A stretch of 64,000 bases of DNA from Bacteroidetes bacterium GWF2_40_14 (GTDB lineage: Bacteria; Bacteroidota; Bacteroidia; Bacteroidales; UBA932). Position numbers and translations under genes: made by a program. Below are positions 8,282 through 16,414 of the stretch, piece after piece. The DNA is taken from assembly GCA_001769195.1 (NCBI GenBank), contig MEOK01000032.1:62001-126000 (forward strand), read 5' to 3'. Below the pieces are notes generated by a model. The model made no database searches and had not been told where the DNA came from. It was given only the letters and a program-made list of their open reading frames with translations. Each line of letters opens with the position of its first letter. The stretch's first letter is position 1.

Positions 8282-10804
8282 TTATCCGCACTTTGAGTAT
8301 CCGCAGGAGATGCAGTTAAGGCATCCTTCCTGGTAAACCAGTTCACTGGAACCACACTTCTCGCATTTTTTACCGGAATCATCCTTGGTTCCGTCCGGAA
8401 TATATCTTTTTAGCGTTCTCTCTACGCCATTTTTCCAGGTATTGATTGCCTCACTGTCAAGCTGAAGACCATTTACAAGATTTACAATATCTACAATAGG
8501 CATTCCGTTGCGCAATACACCTGATATCAGTTTTGCATAGTTCCAGTACTCCTTGTTGAACATATGAGATATGCCCCCTACAGTGTTTTTGTAACCATAT
8601 CTGTCTATATACTGGAAATCGTATCTGGAATTACCTGCTTCATCTTTCTCTTTTACAATGAATCCCATTGTAACAGACTTGGGTATGTTTCTGGTATCTT
8701 CATCAAGAAGACCTGTGAAGATTTCATACGGCACTCCCTTCATGAGACCTACCAGTGCTATCCATTGCTCTGCCCCGTTTTTAAAGCGGATAACCTCTGC
8801 CTCCAGTGATATGGGACGTTCACGTTTCCTAAGCACCGATTCCTTAACCTCGTTCTCTTTAGTTGAAACTAGCACACCCGACCGTGAACCATCTCTGTAC
8901 ACTGTAACACCTTTACAGCCATATTCCCAGGCTGTCTTGTAAACATCCGAAACCAGTTCTTCAGTTGCACTGTTCGGCAAGTTCACGGTTACGCTAATAG
9001 AGTGGTCAACCCATTTTTGCATTCTACCCTGCATCTTAACTTTTGCGAGCCAGTCAATATCGTTTGAAGTTGCTTTGAAATACGGCGACCTTTTGACTAG
9101 ATCGTCTACCTGAGAGCCCCTCATTGCAAGTACCTGTTCCTTGTTTAGTCCATTCATCTCGCACCATATAAGGAACTTATGATGAAAAACGTAATACTCC
9201 TCCCAGGCATCTCCAACATCGTCCCTGAATGATATTGTAACGTTCTTGTCATTCGGGTTAACCTTCCTTCTGCGTTTGTAAACAGGAAGGAACACCGGTT
9301 CGATTCCCGATGTAGTCTGGGTCATGAGAGATGTTGTTCCAGTAGGAGCAATTGTCAACATAGATATATTTCTCCTTCCGTGCCTTACCATCATATCGTA
9401 GAGCTCCTCATCCTCCTTGCGGATCCTGGCAATCATCGGGTTGTTGGTTTCTCGCTTTGCATCATAAATTGGAAAAGCACCTCTCTCCTGAGCCATCTGT
9501 GTTGAAGAACGATAAGCCTCTACAGCAAGTGTTTTCTGAATCTCAACTGAAAAGTCTATGGCTTTGTCGCTGCCGTACATGAGTCCGAGAGCAGCAAGCA
9601 TGTCTCCCTCCGCGGTAATTCCAAGACCGGTTCTTCTACCGCCAAGTGTTTTATCTTGTATCTTTTTCCAGAGAGTAAGTTCTGCTCTTTTTACCTCCTC
9701 ATCCTCAGGGTCTGCCTTGATTTTTGCAAGGATCCCTTCTATTTTTTCCATCTCCAGCTCTATAAGGTCATCGTTGAGTCTCATACCTTTCCTTGCATGA
9801 TCCTTAAACAACTCCATATTGAAGCTTGCCTTTGGAGTAAATGGGTTGTCTACATATGAGAAGAGGTTAATAGCAATCAGACGGCATGAGTCGTATGGGC
9901 AGAGAGGAATTTCACCGCATGGATTAGTACTTACTGTTTTATAACCCAGATCTGCATAACAATCCGGTAAGGATTCCCTTATGATTGTATCCCAGAACAG
10001 AACCCCCGGCTCGGCCGACTTCCATGCATTATGGATGATCTTTTTCCAAAGTGCATTTGCGTCAATCTCCTTAACTACCTTTGGGACTGCTGCTTCAACC
10101 GGATACTGTTGTGTATAAGGCTTATTTTTCAGGGCTGCCCTCATGAATTCGTCATCTATCTTTACCGATACATTTGCTCCGGTAACCTTACCCTGCTCAA
10201 GCTTTGCATCTATGAAATGTTCAGAATCCGGGTGTTTGATGGAGATACTTAGCATAAGAGCTCCTCTGCGCCCATCCTGAGCCACCTCACGAGTGGAATT
10301 GGAGTAACGCTCCATAAATGGTACCACACCTGTGGATGTGAGAGCACTGTTAAGAACCGCACTACCGGCCGGCCTGATATGTGAAAGATCGTGCCCCACC
10401 CCACCTCTTCTCTTCATCAACTGAACCTGCTCCTCGTCTATACGCATTATTCCACCGTAGGAATCAGCAGGTTTGTCGTGACCAATTACAAAGCAGTTTG
10501 AAAGTGATGCTATCTGATGGTTGTTGCCAATTCCGGTCATAGGCCCACCTTGAGGAACAATATATTTGAACTCCTTTAAAAGATCATATACCTCCTTTGC
10601 TGTCAGTGGGTTTGGAAATTTCTCCTCTATTCTGGCAAATTCATTTGCCAGTCTCCAGTGCATATCCTCAGGAGAGTGCTCGAATAAGTTGCCGAAGGAG
10701 TCCTTCATGGCATATTTACCGATCCACACCGATGCTGCAAGTTCGTCCCCCTTAAAATATTCCAGGCTGGCTGCCATTGCCTCTTCGTAGGTATATGTCT
10801 TCAT
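8282..10804 (-). CDS. nrdJ: adenosylcobalamin-dependent ribonucleotide reductase (class II)
   Basis: An 840-residue class II ribonucleotide reductase, which makes deoxyribonucleotides with an adenosylcobalamin-derived radical and needs no oxygen. Visible are the N-terminal active-site Cys in SLSNCFVIG, the finger-loop NPCGEIPLC motif, and APTGTTSLM near the substrate loop. A TSCPD-type region lies near 640-740, and a C-terminal zinc-ribbon-like tail has CEKC plus a cluster of further Cys ending in YSKCG. The tail probably carries the reducing Cys pair. Length matches Bacteroidales NrdJ. The protein implies that this organism makes or imports cobalamin. A TAATTTTG promoter box lies about 55 bases upstream of the start; no B12 riboswitch is recognisable in that short leader. 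Confidence 0.95.
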   Translation of the reverse strand: MKTYTYEEAMAASLEYFKGDELAASVWIGKYAMKDSFGNLFEHSPEDMHWRLANEFARIEEKFPNPLTAKEVYDLLKEFKYIVPQGGPMTGIGNNHQIASLSNCFVIGHDKPADSYGGIMRIDEEQVQLMKRRGGVGHDLSHIRPAGSAVLNSALTSTGVVPFMERYSNSTREVAQDGRRGALMLSISIKHPDSEHFIDAKLEQGKVTGANVSVKIDDEFMRAALKNKPYTQQYPVEAAVPKVVKEIDANALWKKIIHNAWKSAEPGVLFWDTIIRESLPDCYADLGYKTVSTNPCGEIPLCPYDSCRLIAINLFSYVDNPFTPKASFNMELFKDHARKGMRLNDDLIELEMEKIEGILAKIKADPEDEEVKRAELTLWKKIQDKTLGGRRTGLGITAEGDMLAALGLMYGSDKAIDFSVEIQKTLAVEAYRSSTQMAQERGAFPIYDAKRETNNPMIARIRKEDEELYDMMVRHGRRNISMLTIAPTGTTSLMTQTTSGIEPVFLPVYKRRRKVNPNDKNVTISFRDDVGDAWEEYYVFHHKFLIWCEMNGLNKEQVLAMRGSQVDDLVKRSPYFKATSNDIDWLAKVKMQGRMQKWVDHSISVTVNLPNSATEELVSDVYKTAWEYGCKGVTVYRDGSRSGVLVSTKENEVKESVLRKRERPISLEAEVIRFKNGAEQWIALVGLMKGVPYEIFTGLLDEDTRNIPKSVTMGFIVKEKDEAGNSRYDFQYIDRYGYKNTVGGISHMFNKEYWNYAKLISGVLRNGMPIVDIVNLVNGLQLDSEAINTWKNGVERTLKRYIPDGTKDDSGKKCEKCGSSELVYQEGCLNCISCGYSKCG

Positions 10805-10858
10805 AGTTTGAAAAAATTATTGAAAGAAAAAGCCGAAAGATTTCTCCTTCGACTCTGA

Positions 10859-10866
10859 CAAAATTA
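10859..10866 (-). promoter_or_regulatory. -7 box of nrdJ
   Basis: TAATTTTG on the minus strand matches TAnnTTTG. It predicts a leader of about 50 bases before the nrdJ start codon. No convincing -33 box was identified. Confidence 0.5.
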
Positions 10867-10915
10867 TATTAAATAGACGGACTTCTTCCGAAAAATCAGC
10901 AAATCTTATCAACAC

Positions 10916-11365
10916 TTAATTAACACCGGCGGCTGGCTCCCATGTCTGATTTCTTCCCAAAAGGCCCCAACCGTCCAGAGAGCCTCGTACTTTGAGCTTT
11001 CCTGTTTTTTTGTCAAACGACATTGAACAGCTGTAGATTTTGCCATCCAAAGGATCAAGTATTGTTCCTCCGGTCAGTTTATCATTATCTGCTTTCATGT
11101 TCTTTATAAACTTCAGACCAACAACGGGTTTGTTCTTGTCTGCTCCTGTGCATTGAGTACAAAGTCTTTTAGGGTCCCCGGTTAAAAGTATCTCAATGAC
11201 ACCTTCGTATGTACCGTTTGGTGCCTGATAGATATTGACGAGAGATTTTTTTCTTCCCTCCTCATCTATAGTATACCATTTACCAACAATCTTGTTTGTT
11301 TGAGCAAATGCCGACAAACCTATCAGCATAAAAAGCATTGATGCCAGAATTGTAATTTTTTTCAT
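10916..11365 (-). CDS. DUF2147 secreted protein
   Basis: A 149-residue protein with a Sec signal peptide (about 1-21, ending in AFAQ) followed by a DUF2147 domain. The recognisable pieces are IVGKWYTIDEEGRKKSLVNIY near the start, CTQCTG near 77, and GGTILDPLDGKIYSC then LKVRGSL later. Two of the three Cys form a CxxC pair. The family is periplasmic or envelope-located and functionally uncharacterised. It lies between nrdJ and sufD on the same strand. The 62-base gap to sufD contains a TATATTCG element that could be its own weak promoter. Confidence 0.85.
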   Translation of the reverse strand: MKKITILASMLFMLIGLSAFAQTNKIVGKWYTIDEEGRKKSLVNIYQAPNGTYEGVIEILLTGDPKRLCTQCTGADKNKPVVGLKFIKNMKADNDKLTGGTILDPLDGKIYSCSMSFDKKTGKLKVRGSLDGWGLLGRNQTWEPAAGVN

Positions 11366-11427
11366 TTTTCTATTGTTTTATACTGTTCGAATATAGCAAT
11401 AATTTCACTTATACATGTAATTTACCC

Positions 11428-12468
11428 TCAACAGCAGTTCATGCTGCAGTTTGTACAATGGCCAAACTCCCCCCGAAGTCTTGCCTCAACCAGATCCAGA
11501 AGTCTCTGACGGAGTTCTTCGTTGTATATTTTCTCCAGAACTGCATATACAAAGGCAAGCTGCTGAAGAATCTTTGCCTCCTCTGCACCAATGCCTCTTG
11601 ATCGCATATAAAAGAGTGCCATTTCATCCAACCGGCCACTTGTGGCACCATGAGAACACTTAACATCGTCTGCATAAATTTCAAGCTGAGGTTGTGCATA
11701 CACTTTTGCCTTTCTCGACAGCAACAGGTTATGGTTAGCCTGATATGCCTCCGTTTTCTGGGCATCCTGAGAGACTTTTATCTTTCCAAAAAAGAGCGCC
11801 TTTGACTCATCGTCAAGTATTCCTTTGAACAACTGACGACTGGTGCATCTGGGAACAAGATGGTGCATATTCACCGTTGTATGAATCTCCTGAGTTCCAT
11901 CTACAAGATAAATACCATTAAGTTCGCATGTTGCCCCCTCTCCTGTGAGTCTTGCCTCTATCTCATTCTCAAGCATTCCCCCGTGCAGAGAGACAATATT
12001 GATGCGTATATATGAGTCTTTGGCAAGGTTGACATTAAACCTGACCTTATGCAAAGATCTGTTGTGTTCGTTTTGCATTACCACAATATTTACCCTCGCC
12101 CCCTCATAAACATTGATATTCATCTCAGAATCTGTCTTAAATTCGTCCATTGAGAGTGTGTGGGAACATAAAAGTATATTAGACTCAGACATGGCCCCAA
12201 ACGACAGGTTGTTCGTATAACTGATTGGCTCCGTATTTTCCGAATCCCTCACAGTTATTATTTGCAAACTGTCCGGTAAAATTGTCCCCTTGGTCACATT
12301 CAGGTTAAAACCCAGTGGGCTGCCCGCTTCAATCTTTAAAAGAGAATCTTCTCCCTCCTCCTCTCTGAGCTTTCCGTTCATAAGAAAGGCCTGACGTGTC
12401 CCATGCAGAGGGACCCTGCATCGGAAAACCTCCGGAATTTCAGGAGAATATGTGTATTTTTCTGCCAT
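11428..12468 (-). CDS. sufD: Fe-S cluster assembly protein SufD
   Basis: SufD (346 residues) is the partner of SufB in the SufBC2D scaffold that builds Fe-S clusters. The C-terminal half has the characteristic CSHGATSGRLDEMALFYMRSRGI segment, including the conserved His used for cluster assembly in the family. The N-terminal part is shorter and divergent, as usual for Bacteroidota SufD. It starts 2 bases after sufC and ends the operon. A Cys-rich end (HCTNCSMNCC) is an unusual addition that could bind metal; I have not seen this noted and treat it as inference. No sufS or sufE follows. Confidence 0.93.
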   Translation of the reverse strand: MAEKYTYSPEIPEVFRCRVPLHGTRQAFLMNGKLREEEGEDSLLKIEAGSPLGFNLNVTKGTILPDSLQIITVRDSENTEPISYTNNLSFGAMSESNILLCSHTLSMDEFKTDSEMNINVYEGARVNIVVMQNEHNRSLHKVRFNVNLAKDSYIRINIVSLHGGMLENEIEARLTGEGATCELNGIYLVDGTQEIHTTVNMHHLVPRCTSRQLFKGILDDESKALFFGKIKVSQDAQKTEAYQANHNLLLSRKAKVYAQPQLEIYADDVKCSHGATSGRLDEMALFYMRSRGIGAEEAKILQQLAFVYAVLEKIYNEELRQRLLDLVEARLRGEFGHCTNCSMNCC

Positions 12469-12470
12469 GT

Positions 12471-13214
12471 CTATGGGTTTATCAGCCAGTCGTAACCCCT
12501 GCTCTCAACCTCAAGAGCCAGCTCCTTACCGGCAGTTTTTATTATCCTTCCATCGTAAAGTATATGCACGATATCGGGAACAATGTAGTCCAGAAGTCTC
12601 TGGTAGTGTGTGATTATAATAAAGGCATTATCCGGTTTTTTAAGCTTGTTAACTCCTGCGGCAACTATTCTAAGCGCGTCAATGTCTAGTCCGCTGTCAG
12701 TCTCGTCTAGTATTGCCAGCTTAGGTTCCAGCATGGCCATCTGAAAAATCTCGTTCCTTTTCTTCTCTCCTCCGGAAAATCCTACGTTCACACCTCTGCT
12801 TGAGAATGATTTATCCATTTCAACAACCTCCATCTTCTCCCTCATAAGCTTCAGAAATTCTGCGGCTGTGAGCGGCGGCAGGTTCATATGTTTCCTCTTC
12901 TCGTTAATGGCAGTCTTCATAAAGTTGACATTGCTGACACCGGGTATCTCTACCGGATACTGAAACCCCAGGAAAATACCGTTTCTTGCCCTGTCTTCGG
13001 GAGAGAGTTTCAAAAGATCGAACCCTTCATACATAACCTCACCCGCAGTAACATCAAAGTGGTCCCTTCCTGCCAGAACAGCAGATAGTGTGCTTTTACC
13101 GGAACCGTTGGGCCCCATTATGGCATGAATCTCTCCTGCTTTTACCGAGAAATCAATCCCTTTAAGTATCTCCTTTCCCTCGATTGAGGCGTGCAAGCCT
13201 TTTATCTCTAACAT
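12471..13214 (-). CDS. sufC: Fe-S cluster assembly ATPase SufC
   Basis: SufC (247 residues) is the ABC-type ATPase of the SufBC2D complex. Walker A is GPNGSGKST near residue 34, the signature is FSGGEKKRNEIFQ near 146, and Walker B with the SufC-specific ending is LAILDETDSGLDID near 168. The H-loop His follows in IIITHYQR. There is no membrane domain in the operon, as expected for this soluble ATPase. It is followed 2 bases later by sufD and preceded by pnuC, from which it is separated by 20 bases. Confidence 0.96.
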   Translation of the reverse strand: MLEIKGLHASIEGKEILKGIDFSVKAGEIHAIMGPNGSGKSTLSAVLAGRDHFDVTAGEVMYEGFDLLKLSPEDRARNGIFLGFQYPVEIPGVSNVNFMKTAINEKRKHMNLPPLTAAEFLKLMREKMEVVEMDKSFSSRGVNVGFSGGEKKRNEIFQMAMLEPKLAILDETDSGLDIDALRIVAAGVNKLKKPDNAFIIITHYQRLLDYIVPDIVHILYDGRIIKTAGKELALEVESRGYDWLINP

Positions 13215-13234
13215 ATTATAATATTATTTCAATT

Positions 13235-13888
13235 TTAATTATTCAACTTCCACTGTTTTTTCCACATGGAAAAACCAAAAAATGCCAGCACCAGGTAAGC
13301 AGCACTTACAATTGGCATAAATACAAGACCTGCCAGCATGTATAAACTAATATTGGTTATGTTTACTGTAAACCACGCGGCCCAACACTCAAGTTTCTTC
13401 TGGGCAGAGAGATACTGTGCCGTCAATATAGTTATTGTAATAAATGCATCCAGATAAGGAGTCCTTGCCTCTTTGAAAATGTCCGGCCAAATGTTGTCCA
13501 GATATGTGAGAGCAGTGCCCCATATTACCGCCAGAACAATTATCTGAGCAACAAAATACACCCTTTTACCGTTTGTCATGAGCGATATCTTAAGTTGATG
13601 CTGGCTGTTCTCCTCCTCCTTTTTAGGGTGGGTCCAACGATAGTGTCCAAAGAAATTGATTGCAAAAGAGACAGGCTGCACAAGCATGCTCGAATATAGT
13701 CCTTTCTGATAAAAGAGAATAAACAGGATTATATTATATGCATATCCTATCCAGAAGTTTGCAACCTTGGCCCTTGTTGCCAGATATACACATGATAATC
13801 CGCTAAGTACCGCTATTATCTCAATAAGGCTGACCCCCTGTCCGCCAATAGAAAAAAGAATATTTTTTATACTGAAAATGTAATCCAT
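13235..13888 (-). CDS. pnuC: nicotinamide riboside/mononucleotide transporter PnuC
   Basis: A 217-residue inner membrane protein with about seven hydrophobic helices. Two internal repeats typical of PnuC are visible: the FGHYRWTHP segment near residue 80 (family YGWYxW) and LAFFGFSMWKKQWK at the C-terminus. PnuC imports nicotinamide riboside for NAD synthesis. Its position is odd: it interrupts the suf operon between sufB and sufC with gaps of only 13 and 20 bases, so it is almost certainly cotranscribed with Fe-S assembly genes. No thiamine or NAD riboswitch is recognisable. A different vitamin-type substrate (PnuT/PnuX-like) cannot be excluded. Confidence 0.85.
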   Translation of the reverse strand: MDYIFSIKNILFSIGGQGVSLIEIIAVLSGLSCVYLATRAKVANFWIGYAYNIILFILFYQKGLYSSMLVQPVSFAINFFGHYRWTHPKKEEENSQHQLKISLMTNGKRVYFVAQIIVLAVIWGTALTYLDNIWPDIFKEARTPYLDAFITITILTAQYLSAQKKLECWAAWFTVNITNISLYMLAGLVFMPIVSAAYLVLAFFGFSMWKKQWKLNN

Positions 13889-13901
13889 CTTTTAAACATT
13901 T

Positions 13902-15338
13902 TTAACCAACACTACCCTCAAGCGTTATCTGAAGCAACTTCTGAGCCTCAACAGCAAACTCCATCGGGAGCTGATTGAGAACCTCCTTTGCATATCCATT
14001 TACTATAAGACCAACTGCATCTTCTGTTCCGATGCCCCTCTGCTGGCAGTAGAATAGCTGATCTTCACTTATTTTTGATGTAGTTGCCTCATGTTCCAGA
14101 ATAGCGGTCTCGTTTTCGTTCTCAATATAAGGAAAGGTGTGTGCACCACATTTGTCGCCAAGCAAAAGAGAGTCACATTGAGTGTAGTTCCTCGAAAATT
14201 CTGCATTTGGAAGTATTTTTACAAGACCCCTGTAACTGTTCTGGCTATGTCCGGCTGAGATACCCTTGCTGACTATCCTGCTTTTTGTGTTTTTGCCTAT
14301 GTGTATCATTTTTGTTCCGGTATCTGCCTGCTGATAGTTGTTTGTAACAGCAACAGAGTAAAACTCCGATATTGAGTTGTCGCCCCTTAGTATTGTACTC
14401 GGATACTTCCAGGTAATTGCAGAGCCTGTCTCTACCTGTGCCCAGAACAACTTGCTGTTTTCGCCCTTGCAGATGCCCCTTTTTGTTACAAAGTTGAATA
14501 TCCCCCCTTTGCCGTTTACATCTCCCGGATACCAGTTCTGGACAGTTGAATACTTCACCTCGGCATCCTTCATTACAATAATCTCAACAACTGCTGCGTG
14601 CAGCTGGTTCTCGTCACGCTGCGGTGCTGTACACCCTTCCAGATAACTAACATAAGATCCCTCCTCTGCTACAATAAGCGTTCTCTCAAACTGGCCTGTT
14701 CCCTTTGCGTTTATCCTGAAATAGCTCGACAGCTCCATAGGGCAGCGTACACCCTTAGGTATATAACAGAAAGATCCGTCACTGAACACTGCCGAATTCA
14801 ATGCTGCATAGAAGTTGTCGCCATAAGGGACAACAGATGCAAGATGCTTTTTGACAAGTTCCGGATAGTCCCTCACAGCCTCAGAGAAAGAGCAGAAAAT
14901 TATCCCTTTCTCGGCAAGTGACTCTCTGAATGTAGTCTTTACAGAAACCGAATCGAAAACAGCGTCCACTGCTACACCTGCCAGTACGTTCCTCTCGTCC
15001 AGGGGAATCCCGAGTTTATCAAAGGTAGCCTGAAGTTCAGGATCAATTCCTGACCCCTCTGCTCTTTTCTTTGGTGCGGCAAAATAAATTATATTCTGAT
15101 AATCTATCTCCGGAATAGTAAGATGTGGCCATGTTGGCATCTTCATGGTGAGCCATTTGTTATATGCCTTTAACCTGAATTCCAGCATCCATTCCGGCTC
15201 CTCTTTTTTGGCCGAAATCATTCTTACTGTATTTTCATTCAATCCTTTCGGAAAAAACTCCTGGTCGAGTTCTGTTACAAAGCCGTGTTCATAATCGGAC
15301 TCTGTTATTTTTTGAATTATATCATTTTCACTCATCAT
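13902..15338 (-). CDS. sufB: Fe-S cluster assembly scaffold SufB
   Basis: SufB (478 residues) accepts sulfur and builds the nascent cluster with SufC and SufD. Conserved segments include [12 protein letters not shown] near residue 48, [36 protein letters not shown] in the middle, and the C-terminal [39 protein letters not shown] with the conserved Cys. It is first in the operon sufB-pnuC-sufC-sufD. The start may be at 15338 or at the next codon (Met-Met). A TAACTTTG promoter box lies only 4 bases before the ATG, so the mRNA may be leaderless. Confidence 0.96.
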   Translation of the reverse strand: MMSENDIIQKITESDYEHGFVTELDQEFFPKGLNENTVRMISAKKEEPEWMLEFRLKAYNKWLTMKMPTWPHLTIPEIDYQNIIYFAAPKKRAEGSGIDPELQATFDKLGIPLDERNVLAGVAVDAVFDSVSVKTTFRESLAEKGIIFCSFSEAVRDYPELVKKHLASVVPYGDNFYAALNSAVFSDGSFCYIPKGVRCPMELSSYFRINAKGTGQFERTLIVAEEGSYVSYLEGCTAPQRDENQLHAAVVEIIVMKDAEVKYSTVQNWYPGDVNGKGGIFNFVTKRGICKGENSKLFWAQVETGSAITWKYPSTILRGDNSISEFYSVAVTNNYQQADTGTKMIHIGKNTKSRIVSKGISAGHSQNSYRGLVKILPNAEFSRNYTQCDSLLLGDKCGAHTFPYIENENETAILEHEATTSKISEDQLFYCQQRGIGTEDAVGLIVNGYAKEVLNQLPMEFAVEAQKLLQITLEGSVG

Positions 15339-15342
15339 GAGG

Positions 15343-15350
15343 CAAAGTTA
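15343..15350 (-). promoter_or_regulatory. -7 box of the suf operon
   Basis: TAACTTTG on the minus strand matches TAnnTTTG, directly upstream of the sufB ATG at 15336-15338. With transcription starting 5-7 bases after the box, the leader would be zero or nearly so. Confidence 0.5.
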
Positions 15351-15363
15351 TATCATTTTAACC

Positions 15364-15371
15364 TATTTTTG
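15364..15371 (+). promoter_or_regulatory. -7 box of the thiL-like gene
   Basis: TATTTTTG on the plus strand matches TAnnTTTG, 17 bases before the ATG at 15389. It lies back to back with the suf promoter inside a 50-base divergent region. Confidence 0.5.
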
Positions 15372-15388
15372 CACACAAATATAGTGTG

Positions 15389-16414
15389 ATGACAAAAGCA
15401 GGAAACGGCAAACCAAAAAAAACACAAGTAGCGGATGAAGGAAAAATGAACCTTATAAACCGACTGCTTTCACAGACCGATACAAAAATTCAGGGTCGTT
15501 TTCAAGAAGAACAGCCGGAGGGTTGTATTTGGTTGAATTCTCACAAGCTTCTTCTGGAAGGGCTTGACTTCGACCTGGTTTACACCCCCTTGAGGCACCT
15601 TGGTTATAAGGCTGTAATAAGCCTTCTTGGTCCCCTCTATGCAAAAAACCATGTTCCCTACTCTGTTTCTGTCAATATGGGCCTCTCCGTTAAGTATTTC
15701 GTAGAGGATATTGAAGAACTTTGGTCTGGTATGGTTGCCGCTCTTGAGGAACACAAAATAAACAATGTTGAATTAAACCTTCTTCCTTCACTCACCGGAC
15801 TAACTATTAGTCTGTCGTCTCTGGGAAAACAACAGAGGGAACTTTTTGTTCAAAGCCCGACACCAATTTCGGGTGATCTCATATGCATTTCAGGCAATCT
15901 TGGAGCTGCCTATATGGGTCTTCAGCTACTGGAAAGAGAGAAAGCACTCTTTACTGACAATCCCGATATACAGCCAAACCTGCAGCAATATAAGTTCATT
16001 CTTAAATCATACCTCAACCCCAATCTTGACACCTCGGCTATAGAGGCTCTTAACCTGAACTCAATATATCCCTCCGACGGCGCATTTATCTCAGACGGAC
16101 TTGCAGACGCAGTTAAAAGAGTCTGTAAAAGAAACAACCTTGGAGCAAAGATCTTCCTAGACAAGATTCCGATTGCCTCACAGACATTTCAGATGGCCGA
16201 AGAACTTGGTATAGATGCTACTACTGCAGCTTTAAACGGAGGGGACGACTTTCAGTTCCTGTATACGGTTCCTCTATCAATGTATGAATCACTTCAAAAG
16301 GAGGTTGCTCAGTTAGATATAATAGGTCACCTCTGTTCTGCCGATTTTGGCACTCTGCTTATAACTCCGGACGGTACAGAACTTAATCTAAAAGCTCAGG
16401 GCTGGAGTGAATGA
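15389..16414 (+). CDS. ThiL-like protein with degenerate N-terminal active site
   Basis: A 341-residue homologue of thiamine-monophosphate kinase (AIR synthase-related fold). The frame can be followed along canonical ThiL: LLLEGLDFDLVYTPLRHLGYKA, then GAAYMGLQLLEREK, then FISDGLADAVKRV and LNGGDDFQFLYT. However, the Mg-ATP residues of the N-terminal half are gone. The GDDAA motif is replaced by EGCIW, TTD by NSH, NLSDLAAMG by SLLGPLYAKN, and GGDTT by an LLPSLTG stretch. I therefore do not assign kinase activity; it may be a pseudoenzyme or have a new role. The ATG at 15389 was preferred over the overlapping GTG at 15386. The gene ends convergently and overlaps the end of dnaE by 27 bases. Confidence 0.75.
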   Translation: MTKAGNGKPKKTQVADEGKMNLINRLLSQTDTKIQGRFQEEQPEGCIWLNSHKLLLEGLDFDLVYTPLRHLGYKAVISLLGPLYAKNHVPYSVSVNMGLSVKYFVEDIEELWSGMVAALEEHKINNVELNLLPSLTGLTISLSSLGKQQRELFVQSPTPISGDLICISGNLGAAYMGLQLLEREKALFTDNPDIQPNLQQYKFILKSYLNPNLDTSAIEALNLNSIYPSDGAFISDGLADAVKRVCKRNNLGAKIFLDKIPIASQTFQMAEELGIDATTAALNGGDDFQFLYTVPLSMYESLQKEVAQLDIIGHLCSADFGTLLITPDGTELNLKAQGWSE

